This document shows, one piece after another, positions 13,303-24,451 of a stretch of DNA of 64,000 bases. The translations under genes were made by a program, and so were the position numbers. The notes under the pieces are model-generated. The model searched no databases and was not told the origin of the DNA. It saw only the letters and a list, made by a program, of their open reading frames with translations. The DNA lies in contig NC_026506.1 in NCBI RefSeq assembly GCF_000182925.2, positions 1,736,001-1,800,000 of the forward strand. Direction: 5' to 3'. Position 1 is the first letter of the stretch, and each line of letters begins with the position of its first letter. Source of the DNA: Neurospora crassa OR74A (taxonomy: Eukaryota; Ascomycota; Sordariomycetes; Sordariales; Sordariaceae).

Positions 13303-14701
13303 CTAGGCCTGTGCCTGTCCCTCTGCTTCTGGCCCCTTGTCGTGCTTTCTTCTTTTGTCATGCTCTCCAAGACCTGAGCTAGCGGCACTCTCGCCAACCT
13401 TCACCTCGTCGTCCGGCACACCAACCGCGATGCTGCTGATTGCACTGACCACTCTCGGTCGTTCCGCTCTTGCCGTAGGATCAGCATCCCTCGGCGCAGC
13501 AATGCTGACACCGCCGGTGGCAGCAGTACTAGCAGTAACACTAACGCTGGCAGTGGTACTAGTACTGTCGCTCCGGGTCCGCGGAGCTAGTGATCCTGCA
13601 CCGCCTTGGCTTGCGCGGCTAGCATCGCTAGCCCGTCGCTCGCGGACCATGCGTTCCAACTCGCGGACTCGTCGTTTCAGCGCTTCATTCTCTCTCTTCA
13701 CAGACTCCAGCTCGCTACGATAGAAGGCCGTCTCCTCATAGCGCGGGGTTCCTGGCAGGATAGCTGGAGAATGGTCACTAGTTGGGATCGATCCGGGCGT
13801 TGCAGCCATTGAATGAAATGCGCCGGACAGGCGATGGGCGAAATAGTTGACCGTCGAAGGATCGCCAGGGTTCGATGAGGGTGTGAAACTGTGCATCGGA
13901 AGAGCACCCGAGTAGCTGCCCATAAAGTGAGCAGAGGATGGCGATCCTGCCTGACTCCGTCTGGAAGCAGCACTATTCTGCCTGCTCAAGCTGATACCGC
14001 CGATGGGGACCGGTTGGGTTGGGCGAATCGGGGCAGGCGACGAGATACCAGTGAGTGATGTCGAGATAGAACCGGCGTTGGCTGCGAGGCTGCGCGTGCT
14101 GGCGCTAGAAGATGTACGATTGTGCATGCTAACCCGATGATGGGATAGTCCTGGAGCACCGGATCCCACATACGCGTCGCCAATCGGTACGGATTCAGCA
14201 CCCGAAACGCTAGCTGAAGCCGAGGAAGCATTCGAGATGACGGATGCATTCGAGACCACCGATGCGTTCTGCGCAGCGCGGAGCATGCTGAGTTCACGAC
14301 TGAGGCGGTTGACCTGCACCAACGCAAGAGCCGTTAGCTACTGAGTATCCGAGATAGTGGAGGAGGTCGAGACATACCACTGCCTCTTGTTCCTTTTCCA
14401 GTTGCAAATGCAGATCGGCGGCGGTCAGGGGACGGGGATGTCGTGTTGGTCCGGGACCAGGATCAACGCCCGCGCTGTCTTTCATGGCGATGCTGGCAGG
14501 TAAATAGTGAGGAGAAGGCAGCGAAGGCGAGGAGACAGCGTTGTTGACGGCGGGCTGGTTCGAAGGAAGAATGTTCAGAGCGGGCGAGCTGGATACTGGA
14601 GGGGGAGGCCCGGCCGTCTGCTGTGAAGCTGCTTCAGAGCCTGTTTGGTTTTGCGAAGCCGTTTGCGAGGCCGTCGTCTGAGGAGCTGTTTGCGAGGACA
14701 T
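13303..14701 (-). CDS. Ser/Ala-rich fungal protein with a C-terminal coiled coil
   Basis: Two exons, complement(14701..14378, 14313..13303), encode 444 aa; the 64-bp intron has GTATGT and GTGCAG ends. The ATG at 14701 is preferred over an upstream in-frame GTG at 14746. The N-terminus is Gln/Thr/Ser-rich. A conserved-looking block, LTAADLHLQLEKEQEAVV followed by NRLSRELSMLRAAQNASVVS, spans the splice site and reads as an amphipathic helix. The middle is low-complexity and Ser-rich. Residues ~300-335 (SELESVKRENEALKRRVREL) form a heptad-patterned, leucine-zipper-like helix without the N-x7-R basic signature of a bZIP. The tail is basic. The protein is probably a scaffold or regulator; no function can be assigned. 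The gene is divergent from the small-protein gene at 15744. Confidence 0.8.
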
Positions 14702-15520
14702 AGTTATATATTCCACCTCTAGCGCCTTTTTGTCCAGCAAAACCACAGAAACTAAATGAAGGGCATAGGCAGAAATAACGTGTTTACTGCCTCAATCAGA
14801 GTTTCAAATTTGTTGATTTCGGGTTTGGCAATGTTTGATGTTGCGAGATTGAGACTTGCGACTTGCGACGGCCTGGGCTCCAGCGTCAAGCAGACGACAA
14901 AAGGGGCATGAAACAAGACACGCACGGGTCAAAGTAGGGAAGATGGGAAAACCACAAAGCTTGGTGTCTGTGCGATGGTATAATATCGGACGACCGCTCT
15001 TGTAGTCCGTTTCGTGTCGATGAAGCGAACGGGGTGTAACACCGTGATCGTGCCCGTGGACGGTACGGGTTCCTGTTCAGTGGATCGATCGCCGGAGCCG
15101 GTGAGCTTCACACCATCCGTCTGATGGAACTGGAAGCTAACGAAACATTGGTGGGGCGGTCACCTCTGGAACTGAAACAGCAGCCAAGCCATCCATGCCT
15201 GCCGAGCGAGCATCGGAAGGGGAAGCTTCCCCGCCTGTTTGCCGGCCGGGAGACACTCGACTGTTCAGACCCGCCCTTGTCTTGGCGCTGCTGTCTCTTG
15301 GAAGCTGCCGTGGGCCTTGCTTCCCTATGATGTAATTGCCAACAATGACGGAAGAACAGGTCGATTATCAATGACATGGAATGGAGCTGCCGCAAAACCA
15401 CAGCAGCGGCATGGACTGGCACAACGGCATTTCAACATGCGAGGTACCGGCCTGGCAAGGTACCGTCCGATTGCTGATGTCAAGAGCGGGGTTATCTTGA
15501 ATGGACGGGCAAGGTAGCAT
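14702..15520. other. Divergent promoter region
   Basis: Shared upstream region of the coiled-coil protein gene (-) and the 71-aa protein gene (+). No gene is supported inside it. Confidence 0.45.
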
Positions 15521-15522
15521 AG

Positions 15523-15530
15523 GTATATAA
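15523..15530 (+). promoter_or_regulatory. TATA box of the 71-aa protein gene
   Basis: GTATATAA lies about 100 bp upstream of a 5' UTR intron and about 220 bp upstream of the ATG. It is a near-consensus TATA element followed by a CT-rich initiator region, typical of highly expressed ascomycete genes. Confidence 0.55.
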
Positions 15531-15628
15531 ATCGTCTTCTTTCTCTTCCTCAAAGAACCCGCGAGTCTCTCACTGCATCATCACAACCTGTGCATTTTCC
15601 ATTCCACAACCAACACCAATACAAACAC

Positions 15629-15695
15629 GTGAGTTTCCCTGTGGTTTGGCTGAGCCAAGAGGTCTCAATTAGCATACCTAATCGTTTGGCAATAG
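15629..15695 (+). other. Predicted 5' UTR intron
   Basis: A GTGAGT donor at 15629, a CTAAT branch-like site near 15678 and an AATAG acceptor ending at 15695 define a 67-bp intron in the leader of the gene that starts at 15744. Leader introns are common in strongly expressed Neurospora genes. Confidence 0.45.
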
Positions 15696-15743
15696 CGTGT
15701 GAATCCAACTTTCTCAACACAACCTCTCCAAAAATCATCCATC

Positions 15744-16017
15744 ATGCCTGAGCGCGGCCAGTCCCCCCCTCCCGAGCGCCAGACCGGCAAGCAGCAGAAC
15801 CAACCTGCTGGTTCCGGTAAGGGCGTCGATGATGCTTCCCAGAAGGAGCAGACCAACAAGTCTGGTCTCGAGGTACGACCCTTATATTGCTGTGCGCATC
15901 TCCTTTCACTGTGACTAACGTGGCTTCCAGAACCTCACATCAAACCCCAAAGGTCCTCTAGACGACGAGGTCGAGAAGAAGTTCGCCAAGACGAGCAAGC
16001 CTGAGGAGTCAAAGTAG
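15744..16017 (+). CDS. 71-aa conserved small hydrophilic protein
   Basis: Two exons, 15744..15872 and 15931..16017. The ATG sits in a good context (CATCATGCC). The donor is GTACGA, the acceptor CTTCCAG, with a CTAAC branch site. The protein is highly charged and low in hydrophobic residues: MPERGQSPPPERQTGKQQNQ at the start, then a Lys/Glu/Asp-rich C-terminus containing SNPKGPLDDEVEKKFAKTSK. It has no signal peptide and no membrane segment and is probably intrinsically disordered and cytosolic. Small proteins of this type recur in filamentous ascomycetes, but I cannot name a function. The TATA box and leader intron suggest strong expression. A TAG stop ends exon 2. Confidence 0.8.
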
Positions 16018-17229
16018 AAAGCACATGGGAAGCTTAATGGGATACAATGATTCATGAGTTTGGCGTTGGTCATATTTTTGGGACTGGGAACCGATGCTGC
16101 CGCTAGAAGCGATGCAGCAGCCATGTGGAATCTTGGCCAGTTGTTCGATTCGAATAACAACAAAACACATAGAGCATGGAATATCTGAAGACAAATGACT
16201 TATTACATTGTACACTCTTCTGGAACTCATTACAAGCCTTGTTGCAATCCCTCTTTGCTCGTGCGTATTGTTGACGTCGACGTTGTGGGTGCAGCCTCCT
16301 GTCATGTTTGGCGCCCAGGTTCTTGCCAGGGACATTTGGGATGAGGTAGGGATCACAGCTTCAACCAAGGTGCTATGCCGTAGACAATGGCATTCAAATC
16401 CCAAAGCACACCAAAGTGAAGACAGGATCATAAATTAAGTACCTCTTACCTCTCTCACTAGTACGAACGAAACACCAAACTACTTGAAACGTGCAACACA
16501 ACTGGAATGACAGTCAGCAAAGACTGACAGACACTTCAGTTTTTGAGGCCAATTTCACATGCTACTTGTACAGCATTGTGATATTGCGATGTGCAGCTTC
16601 ATCCCAGCGGAGATGGAGGGAGCCTACCTACTCAAACACCGTCGTCACTTCCATCCTGTAGTCTACATAGGTACCTCTCTACACTACAATTTCCAGCGGA
16701 CAGATGGGGCCTTTTGCCCCTGCTAACCAACTTCCTGACGTGTCTTGGCGTTGAAGCTTAGCTCCTTCTGGCCCGCTCTGGCCTGCGACACTACAGAAGC
16801 GACTTTCATGGTGTTTCCGCCTCTGTTCGCACAGCCACCCTGGATGGCCCCTCGATCATGCGATGACGACATGCCTGGTCGCCGTGTACCCCTCTTTCCG
16901 CCCATGGTTTCTCCAGCTTTCTATCATCCCTCGCTCCAGCCTACTGTAGTGTAGTGTGACAGTCACAAGTCGAGTTGGTTGTGAACCAGTCAAGTCCACT
17001 GCCCTGTATTTTTTTACACTTTGGGCAAGCGTAATCCATCATCTGACGAACCCTGGGTACATACATAAGACCAGTCCACGTTTCCTTTCGACTTGACTTC
17101 TGCTTTTGGCTCTACTTAGAATCTCTCTCCCATTGCCAAGCAAACGAACAACAGCAAACATTTCGGTTCGACCAGTCCTCGACATCTATCACCAAACCGC
17201 ACACAGATACCATCTCAACCACAGCAATC
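16018..17229. other. Intergenic region between two co-oriented genes
   Basis: 3' flank of the 71-aa gene and promoter of the RRM gene. The leader before 17230 is CA-rich with many CAA/ACC units, as is usual for Neurospora 5' UTRs. No gene seen. Confidence 0.45.
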
Positions 17230-18146
17230 ATGTCTACAGTCTACGTCAAGAACATCGGCGCCAACACTGAGGAGAAGGACATTCGTGCCTTCTTCAGCTT
17301 CTGGTAAGCTTCTTGTGTCCCAAAAAGATGGATGACAGGGATGCAAGCTAACGATGAACCCGGAACAGCGGCAAGATCAGCTCCCTCGATGTCACCACCG
17401 AAGGCGAGACCAAGTCCGCCACGGTGACCTTTGAAAAGGAGAGCGCCGCTCGCACTGCTCTTCTCCTCGATCACACCAAGCTTGGCGAGCACGAGCTCTC
17501 TGTCACCTCTGCTTCGGGAGAGCACGCCGATTCCGGCGACAATGTCCACCCCAAGTCCGACGCCGACCGCGACACAGATGAGATCACACAGGAGGAGAAG
17601 CCCCGCGCGCGCGTCCTTGCCGAGTACTTGGCCAGCGGCTACCTCGTTGCCGACAGCGGCCTGAAGACGGCCATTGCTCTCGACGAGAAGCACGGCGTCT
17701 CTCAGCGCTTCCTGTCGACAATCCAGAACCTCGACCAAAAGTACCACGCAACCGACCGCGCCAAGACGGCCGACCAGAGCTACGGCATCACTGCGCGGGC
17801 TAACTCCCTGTTCAGCGGCCTCTCCTCGTACTTTGAGAAGGCCTTGGAGGCGCCTGGCGCCAAGAAGATTGTCGACTTCTACACCACCGGCTCCAAGCAG
17901 GTGCAGGACATCCACAACGAGGCCAAGCGCCTGGCTGAGCTGAAGAAGCAGGAGGCCGGCGGCAGCTCGTACAAGGCTGCTGGTCTGGACAAGATCTTCG
18001 GCGCCGAGAAGGCGCCCGGCCAGGAGAGCAAGCCCAATGACCAGGTGCCCGGCGCTGCCCCTTCGGATGCTGCCGCCACCGAGTCTAACCAGCAACCGAT
18101 TTCCGAGGGAGCGTACCCTGGAACTGCCGAGAAGATTCCCCAGTAA
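17230..18146 (+). CDS. vip1: Vip1-type RNA recognition motif protein
   Basis: Two exons, 17230..17303 and 17369..18146, encode 283 aa; the 65-bp intron has donor GTAAGC, branch CTAAC and acceptor AACAG. The RRM occupies residues ~3-75: RNP2 is VYVKNI at the start, and RNP1 is degenerate around SATVTFEKE. A helical Ala/Lys-rich C-terminal region follows (RARVLAEYLASGYLVADSGL; YFEKALEAPGAKKIVDFYTT), then a Pro/Gln/Ser-rich tail. This architecture, a single N-terminal RRM with a long helical tail, matches fungal Vip1 proteins, named for the fission yeast homologue. The role is probably cytoplasmic RNA binding; the target is unknown. The ATG is preceded by a CAAC-rich leader. Confidence 0.85.
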
Positions 18147-18930
18147 AGAAATGGTAGCGAGGCAGAATGGAGGTGGATCACTGGTTGACGACACGCGCTT
18201 CGCATGGTTAGCTGAGCCAGCAAGGTGTTTGGCTTTTCGTCTGGCTGATTTCATGATACTTTTATGACTGTTATGGGACTGGGATTTCATTGTTGGCGTT
18301 GCTCTAATCTTTAAGTAATGAACAAAATTCTCATCATTTGAAGCTTATCACGGCGGTAGTACCTTGCAGTAGCATAATGACGGTACATGCAATGTTCGAT
18401 CAAGAAGCATGATCAAGTACAACATATGCACGTGCTTGGTACATGATGCTTGCCGATGCCATCTTGATTTTTGTTTTGCCGTTCGGTAAACAGCTATCAG
18501 ACATCATATGTGACCAACAGTGAGCCTGGACTTTGCTCCCGAATAGTCCGTCAGCCTAGGCTAGCTTAGCAGCGCTACGATCCCTGAGTGAGGGGTTGCA
18601 TAAAGTCAACTCGACTATATTGTTGTCTAACTCATCCTTGTTTCGCGGAGCAAGTGCTTGTAACTGAACTATGGCACTGTACGCGTTTGACCTAGGTGCC
18701 TTCTGAAACTTTTTAATCGACCTTTCCGTCCTGTTTTCCGGAGTGTACTGTGGTCCATCGATAAGGTAGCTCCTGTGCGCCATGTGATCGGTCGGGAGGA
18801 GAGATGCCCTGCGCTCTCCGTGATCGCTTCGAGAACCCGTCTCCTTCATCCTTTTATCTAATATGAGGATGAGTGTCCCGGTCTCTTGTCCGACCACAAC
18901 CTTCATCTCCATCCGGCTGCCAACCTCCAT
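18147..18930. other. Convergent 3' region
   Basis: The 3' ends of the RRM gene (+) and the JmjC gene (-) face each other here. No further gene is supported. Confidence 0.45.
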
Positions 18931-20124
18931 TTACCGAAACCACCAATTCACACTCCCATTAATGCCCCCCTCCTCGCCCACGCTCTTCACACTATGCCAC
19001 CACCCCAGCGGCATAAACAACATATCCCCCGCCTGCACCGTCACCTCGTACATCATGTCATCCGTCCCTTCGCCGTCACCAGCCCAAACAGCCCCCTCCA
19101 AAGCCCTCCTCTGTTCCCCCTTCATCATCTCCTCCCCCCTTATTTTCCCAGACCCCGCCGCCACGGCCAAGGAAGCCATCACCCCCCGAAACAGCGCCTC
19201 CCCCCTCTTGGGCGCCATCAGCCGCAGGACTTTTGTCCCACACAACTGGCAAAACAAGTTGGGGTTCGGGTCTCTATGCCAGGGTGTATATGTCGGTTGT
19301 AAGCCGAGCCAGATGCTGGAGGAGTAGATGTCTCCGCGGCCGGCATGGGAAACCAAAAGAGGGGTAGGGAGGTCGGCTTGGAGGGGGGAGGGGAGGTGGG
19401 AGAGGGGCGCTTGGGCTATGTAGAGGTTTGTGAGCGGGGGGTTGGGAGGGGTTTGGGAGGAGGAGGAAAGAGAGGTGTTGTAGTGGTGAGCGAGGAGGAG
19501 GAGGTGGAGGGGGAGGTCGAGGATGAGGAACTCGGAAGAGGAGGAGGAGGAGGAGTGGTGAGTGATATAGTTTTCAAGGAGGTGGGCTAGGGCGAGACGG
19601 GATTGTGAGTCTGAGTCGGAGTTGGAGTTGGAGTTCGGGTGTGAATCGCTGGATGCCGTTGGTGAGGAGGAGGAGGAGGACCGTTGTAGCCAAGACATGA
19701 AACCTAAGACTTGGGCTGAGTTTGGGAATGAGAGTTCGTAAGGGAGGATGGTAGATCGGAAGGTGTCCAGGTACGGAGTTAATGAGGCCTTTCCGGAGCT
19801 CGGAGAAATGTTGAACCATTTGGTTAGGGCGGGTAGTATAGTTGGTGAAGTCAAAGTGTTGGTTTGGGTATTGGCATCATTTTGCTGGTTGGGGCAAGGG
19901 CTCAACGTAGAGGGTTTGGAGCTTGGTCGTATGAGAAGAGGCCTTTGAGCTTGAAATGCATCTCTTCTGAAGTCCTCTATGCTGATCGGCGCAACCGCCT
20001 CTGCCACTGTTTTGAGACTCCTGGCATGATGGGTGAAAGTGAAGAGCGGTTGGCGGAGTTGCCTCGTCAATGCAAGTAGCCGTGTTGGCCTGGAACTGGG
20101 AGGTGACTTTCCTCCATGAAACAT
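18931..20124 (-). CDS. JmjC / cupin_8 domain protein, possibly mitochondrial
   Basis: The frame is open to 20226, where it begins with TTG. The ATG at 20124 gives 397 aa and a basic, Arg/Ser/Thr-rich N-terminus (GGKSPPSSRPTRLLALTRQL) that resembles a mitochondrial presequence. An earlier ATG at 20157 would add a hydrophobic stretch instead. The C-terminal half has the Fe(II)/2-oxoglutarate signature: WHRD (His ~283, Asp ~285) and the distal His in GWWHSV (~377), with the double-Trp WWF end. These are features of cupin_8/JmjC protein hydroxylases, which hydroxylate side chains of proteins such as ribosomal or RNA-related substrates. Several Ser/Asn runs interrupt the N-terminal half. The gene appears single-exon. 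The MULE inserts only ~150 bp upstream of the ATG. Confidence 0.78.
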   Translation of the reverse strand: MFHGGKSPPSSRPTRLLALTRQLRQPLFTFTHHARSLKTVAEAVAPISIEDFRRDAFQAQRPLLIRPSSKPSTLSPCPNQQNDANTQTNTLTSPTILPALTKWFNISPSSGKASLTPYLDTFRSTILPYELSFPNSAQVLGFMSWLQRSSSSSSPTASSDSHPNSNSNSDSDSQSRLALAHLLENYITHHSSSSSSSEFLILDLPLHLLLLAHHYNTSLSSSSQTPPNPPLTNLYIAQAPLSHLPSPLQADLPTPLLVSHAGRGDIYSSSIWLGLQPTYTPWHRDPNPNLFCQLCGTKVLRLMAPKRGEALFRGVMASLAVAAGSGKIRGEEMMKGEQRRALEGAVWAGDGEGTDDMMYEVTVQAGDMLFMPLGWWHSVKSVGEEGGINGSVNWWFR

Positions 20125-20277
20125 ATGAAATAAAAAAAATACAAAGAAGGGAATCATGACAAAAAAAAGAACAAAAGCAGCAATGGCCACCCAAGGTTGG
20201 TACCCTGAGTCCTTGACGATACGCAAATCAGACCACGTGAGGGAGGAAGATACGTACCTAGGTACCTTTCATCAACC

Positions 20278-20388
20278 GATAAAGGTAGCTGGCTAGACCC
20301 AAACTGGTCCCTGGCTAGTCCCCCCCATATACTTTCGCTAAGTAAGCCCAGCCAGCCGCCCAGCCGCCCAGCCGCCCAGCCAGCACAC
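20278..20388 (+). repeat. Left terminal inverted repeat of the MULE
   Basis: Begins GATAAAGGTAGCTGGC. It includes a short GCCCAGCC tandem near its inner end (one more unit than the right copy). It is almost free of RIP mutations although the adjoining interior is saturated with them. Confidence 0.85.
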
Positions 20389-21631
20389 CGTGCACATCGC
20401 TGCCCAACCCTCACCGGCGTCGCGCAATCTATTAACGACCGTTAGCCGTATACACAATTGAATGAAGCTATTATGAGACCTTACTCTATCGTTGCACAAT
20501 TATTCTAAGCGATTATTCGTTATCTTTATTATTATATAATCGAATATCTTTAACTTTATAGTATTTGTTAATATACCGCCGCCCGCCCACCGTACGTCGT
20601 GTATTCGCCCAATAGGTTAAACTTCTTCCCAACCGATAAAAATAATTATATTTAACTGCAATTTAATAGATTTGCCCACTAAAATAACCCCTAGTCCGTT
20701 TCGGCTAATTACTCCTAACCGAAGCACAACCCCCCTTACCGAAATCCAATCGTTATTAATCCGCCGCTACAAATTAAAATTAAAAATATAATTACTGTTA
20801 TCCCTTAATAAATATACTAATCCGCTAGCGAAACTACTATTTACCTCCTCTAATTATAATAATATAATTACTACCTTTAACGCATTATAAAATTACTATG
20901 TATAGTAAGGCTTTATAGTAATATTCCGAAGTAATACGAAGAGTAAAAAGAGGGGGGATAAGGGTATAATTATTTGTATTAACTACTATTATATATATAG
21001 GCGCGTTTATAAAGCAATTAAGCAAAGCGTTTATAATACTATATTAAAGAAATTCAATTACTTATATTAAGTAAAAATTATATTGAGGAAGAAGTAAGGT
21101 AGTTAGTAATTCGCCGAAGAGATTAATAACCGCTATAACTACTATATTAATATCACTAACTTTACTAATAATATTATATATTAATAATAGGTACGCCGCT
21201 ATTATAAAGATACTATTAATACCGCTATCGAAAAGCTATTTAGTATTACTAGAATAAACTCTCATTAAATTACTTATTATTTGAACGGCACCCTCAATAT
21301 TAAAGAAGAAGATTTCGCCGCTATTTAAATTATAGATCGTAATAGTCTAGTAATTGAGTTATGCAGTCTCCGGGTCCCTATTACTACCTAGGAGGTTTTA
21401 AATATCCAAAAGGGTATTCGTTATATAAAATATAATCCTTATACTTCAATAAAAATATTTATTAACCTTCTAAAGTAATATAAGAACCTCTATAACATTA
21501 AATACTTTATTAATTATAACCCCCTCTTTCCTAACTAGCAAAGGGTATCGCGGGTCTTTTAAACATTCAACTAATATATTTAAATATAGAAGTAAAATCC
21601 CTATATATTACTAGTAGATAATACGTATAAA

Positions 21632-21794
21632 GTAAGTAATCTATATACTATTATATAGGAAACCGACTTTTTTTTATAAAATCGATTTCTTTAAAAAAAA
21701 CCGATTTTATAAAAAAAAGTCGATTTTATAAAAAAAAGTCAATTTCCCACTATAATATACTATAGTACAATTAATTAACTATATCTCTATATAG
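21632..21794 (+). other. Intron inside the MULE transposase, carrying a foldback insertion
   Basis: GTAAGT at 21632 and CTATATAG ending at 21794 bound a 163-bp segment. Its removal joins DNTYK to VNRFNLPLL in phase 0, as expected for a MULE transposase. Most of it is the foldback sequence described separately. Confidence 0.6.
21648..21772. repeat. Foldback / MITE-like palindrome
   Basis: Two arms built on GACTTTTTTTTATAAAATCGA are arranged head to head around a short A-rich loop; the right arm has an extra repeat unit. Outer ends (ATATAGGAAA and the complement of TTTCCCACTATA) are also inverted copies. It is about 125 bp and looks like a non-autonomous TIR element. No autonomous partner is visible in the window. 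Confidence 0.55.
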
Positions 21795-24337
21795 GTAAAC
21801 CGCTTCAACCTTCCCCTCCTTAACGTTACTAACATCGATATATTAAATTATAACTTTAATATTACCTTTAATCTCTCGAACGGAGAAAGATAAAAAGACT
21901 TCTAGTAGTAGCTTAATTATTTAAAGAAATTTTAAAAGGATTATAAAATTCTTAATCCCGTAGTACTTATTACCGACTTCGACCGAGGATTTAAAAAGGC
22001 CGCTATTATAATATACCTAAACGTACTTTACTAACTCTACGTATAATATATTATAAAGAACATAAACTACTATATTAAAAAAAAGTAAATTCAATTAAGT
22101 AGTACTAAACTAATCCCGGCCGTTAATATATTAAATCCCCCGCTAACTACCCGGGATTTAGATAGCCGTAGCCCCAATCCCCCATTTTATATTACTCTAA
22201 TTAATAATAATAGTAATAATATCAATATTAATAAACACACCGACAATAACCCTAATAAAGAAGACCCGGAAGAGGCTAACAATACTACTACTACTAACCG
22301 CTTTACTTAATAATATAATAATAAATAAGGGGTTTGTAAAGTAGTTAATAAACCGCTAATTAAAGCCGTCGCTCTACAATATTGTAATATACTAGCTTTT
22401 AACCCTATTTGTCGGTTTTATTAAAATATATACAAGGGATTTTAAATTAGGTAGAAGTAAGTAGTATATATTAATAATAAGGATTACTTTAAACGGATAT
22501 AGTATTTACTATACTATGAATTTAAAAAACAGACTTATAAATTAATATATTATATTACCCCTATTATTTCTACTATAAACTATATTCTTTTTTCACCCAC
22601 CGTCTTTATTTATTCAATTAACGACCTTTTATTATAATTCTACTAGCTTACTTCTATAAATATTACTTACTATAGATTAATAAGTATAGTAACTACATAG
22701 TATTGAAGCTTAGAAATTATAGTATCCGGGTAAATAGTAGAATCGAATTTTCATATAAAATTATTAAGTACTTACTTAAAAATCAATTCTCCTTTTTAAA
22801 TTAATTATATAAATATATACAAACTTCGTACCGCTTTTAACGAGAGAGATTCAAATTGAGATTTGTAAAAGCGAAGTAGTCTTATTTCTATAAATATAAA
22901 AGAGTAGGGATATTTAACAATTTAATATTAAAAGTACATTAATTACACTCCTTTTATTATTACCCTTATATATAAAGGTTTATATAATTAACCTCCTTTT
23001 TTTTATTTATAGGTAGCGCCGTATACCCTCAAACTTCTATAGTACTAATACTACTACATATATAACAATTAGTTTAAAAACCTAATTTAAAACCTAAATA
23101 CCAATTATAAAAAAGTATTTACAATTTAGTACGGCTTACCCTACAAATATTTTATATGAAGATTATTATAGATAGATCCCCTAATATTATTAATAATAAG
23201 GAATATAAATATATACTAGTAATTGAAATTAAATAGGCGTACTAAATTAATAGAGGTTAAATAATACGCCTATGCAATCTAAAACCCTACTATATTACTT
23301 AATCGCCAATAATAAATAATTATCCCCGATCTAAACCTTATAGATTATATACGTAGAGTATCGGAATATAACTTTATAAATCCGGAGGTTTATAAACTAT
23401 ATAATTTTAAAGGTAATTAAGGATTGTCCGCCTAACCCATTAACCCCATATTTATCAACCGTAACCAGTATAATAACTACTATATATTCTCTTATAATAA
23501 ACCGCCCTACCGGGTAATATAGTAAAATACTTAGAGAAGGGGGAGGGCGCTAATATTTATATTTCGCTACTATAGTAAAAGTAAAGGAGGAGGAGGTATT
23601 TAACGAGCGGTAACGTAGGAGTTAATAGGAGAGGGCCTTACGCGGGTAGATTTAGAAGTATTTATTTAGAACTTTATAGAAAGTATTATATTATAGCAAA
23701 TATTAATATTAAAAATACCGCTAGCTCCCTTACCTTCGCTTTTTTACCCCCCAACTCCCTTATAGAGAACTCTAACACCCTCTCTATCTCCTTATCCCTA
23801 AGTTTAATAATAGCCGCTAATTTAGTAATAGCCATCTTATAACTATATACTAACTCCTACCGGCCCTAATTAATTCAATTATAAATTATTAGCTTCTATT
23901 AAATAGCTGCCTTAATACTAGGATAGTCCGCCACCTTCTAACTAATAATAAGGGGAGGGATAGGTTATACTAGCAATATAGTATAAGCGAATTCCAGCCC
24001 CTATAGCACTACCTCTAATATTTCTAGTATATTTATAGGGATATAATATAGGGGTTCTCCAATACTCTAGGTAGTACTTTGGATAGTATTTATACAACGG
24101 GTATTAAAATTAGGGTAGGCACGTACACTCTAACTCTAGGCAATAAGTATAGTATTAGAACTAGCAAAGAGGACAGTAGTATTACTAGCAACTATAGTAT
24201 TAACCGCCTTAGTAGTAGATTATTAGGATAATTAACTAGATTAACGATTTTTGAATACCCTTATATAAAAAAGAATAACGTAAAAGACGTAGATCTAGTA
24301 ATGCGCGGGCATCGGTTACGTGGCCTCTATTGTATGT

Positions 24338-24440
24338 GTGTACTGGCTGGGCGGCTGGGCGGCTGGCTGGGCTTACTCAGCGAAAGTATGTGGGGGGGAC
24401 TAGCCAGGGACCAGTTTGGGTCTAGCCAGCTACCTTTTGC
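24338..24440 (-). repeat. Right terminal inverted repeat of the MULE
   Basis: Reverse complement of the left repeat, almost mutation-free, with two GCCCAGCC-type units where the left has three. Confidence 0.85.
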
Positions 24441-24451
24441 GTTCATCAACC

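Larger units (their letters stand above)
21253..22550 (+). pseudogene. Decayed MULE transposase
   Basis: The plus-strand frame is interrupted by many TAA/TAG codons but keeps the MULE core. A block reading ILLVDNTYK ends at 21631. After an intron the frame resumes at 21795 with VNRFNLPLLNVTNID, and at ~21965-22000 it reads LITDFDRGFKKAA, matching the family's TD-R-x-A motif around the second catalytic aspartate. Further on, a Tyr/stop-rich copy of the LC-WHI-KN block ends near 22080. The stops fit CAA/CAG/TGG changed to TAA/TAG. The N-terminal and C-terminal limits are uncertain; the gene probably covers most of 20.9-24.2 kb. Upstream and downstream parts are too decayed to assign. Confidence 0.75.
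20278..24440 (+). mobile_element. Mutator-like element (MULE), RIP-inactivated
   Basis: The element has ~105-110-bp terminal inverted repeats (20278-20388 and 24338-24440) and is flanked by TTCATCAACC at 20268-20277 and 24442-24451, a duplication of 10 bp (11 bp with one mismatch). The interior is extremely AT-rich and holds a decayed plus-strand transposase with MULE motifs. Long TIRs and 9-11-bp target duplications are the hallmarks of the Mutator superfamily. It sits between the JmjC gene and the CK2-beta gene, in the 5' region of both. Confidence 0.85.

Noticed and set aside
14702-14746. Upstream GTG start for the coiled-coil protein
   Set aside because: A good ATG follows 15 codons later, and GTG starts are not expected in this organism.
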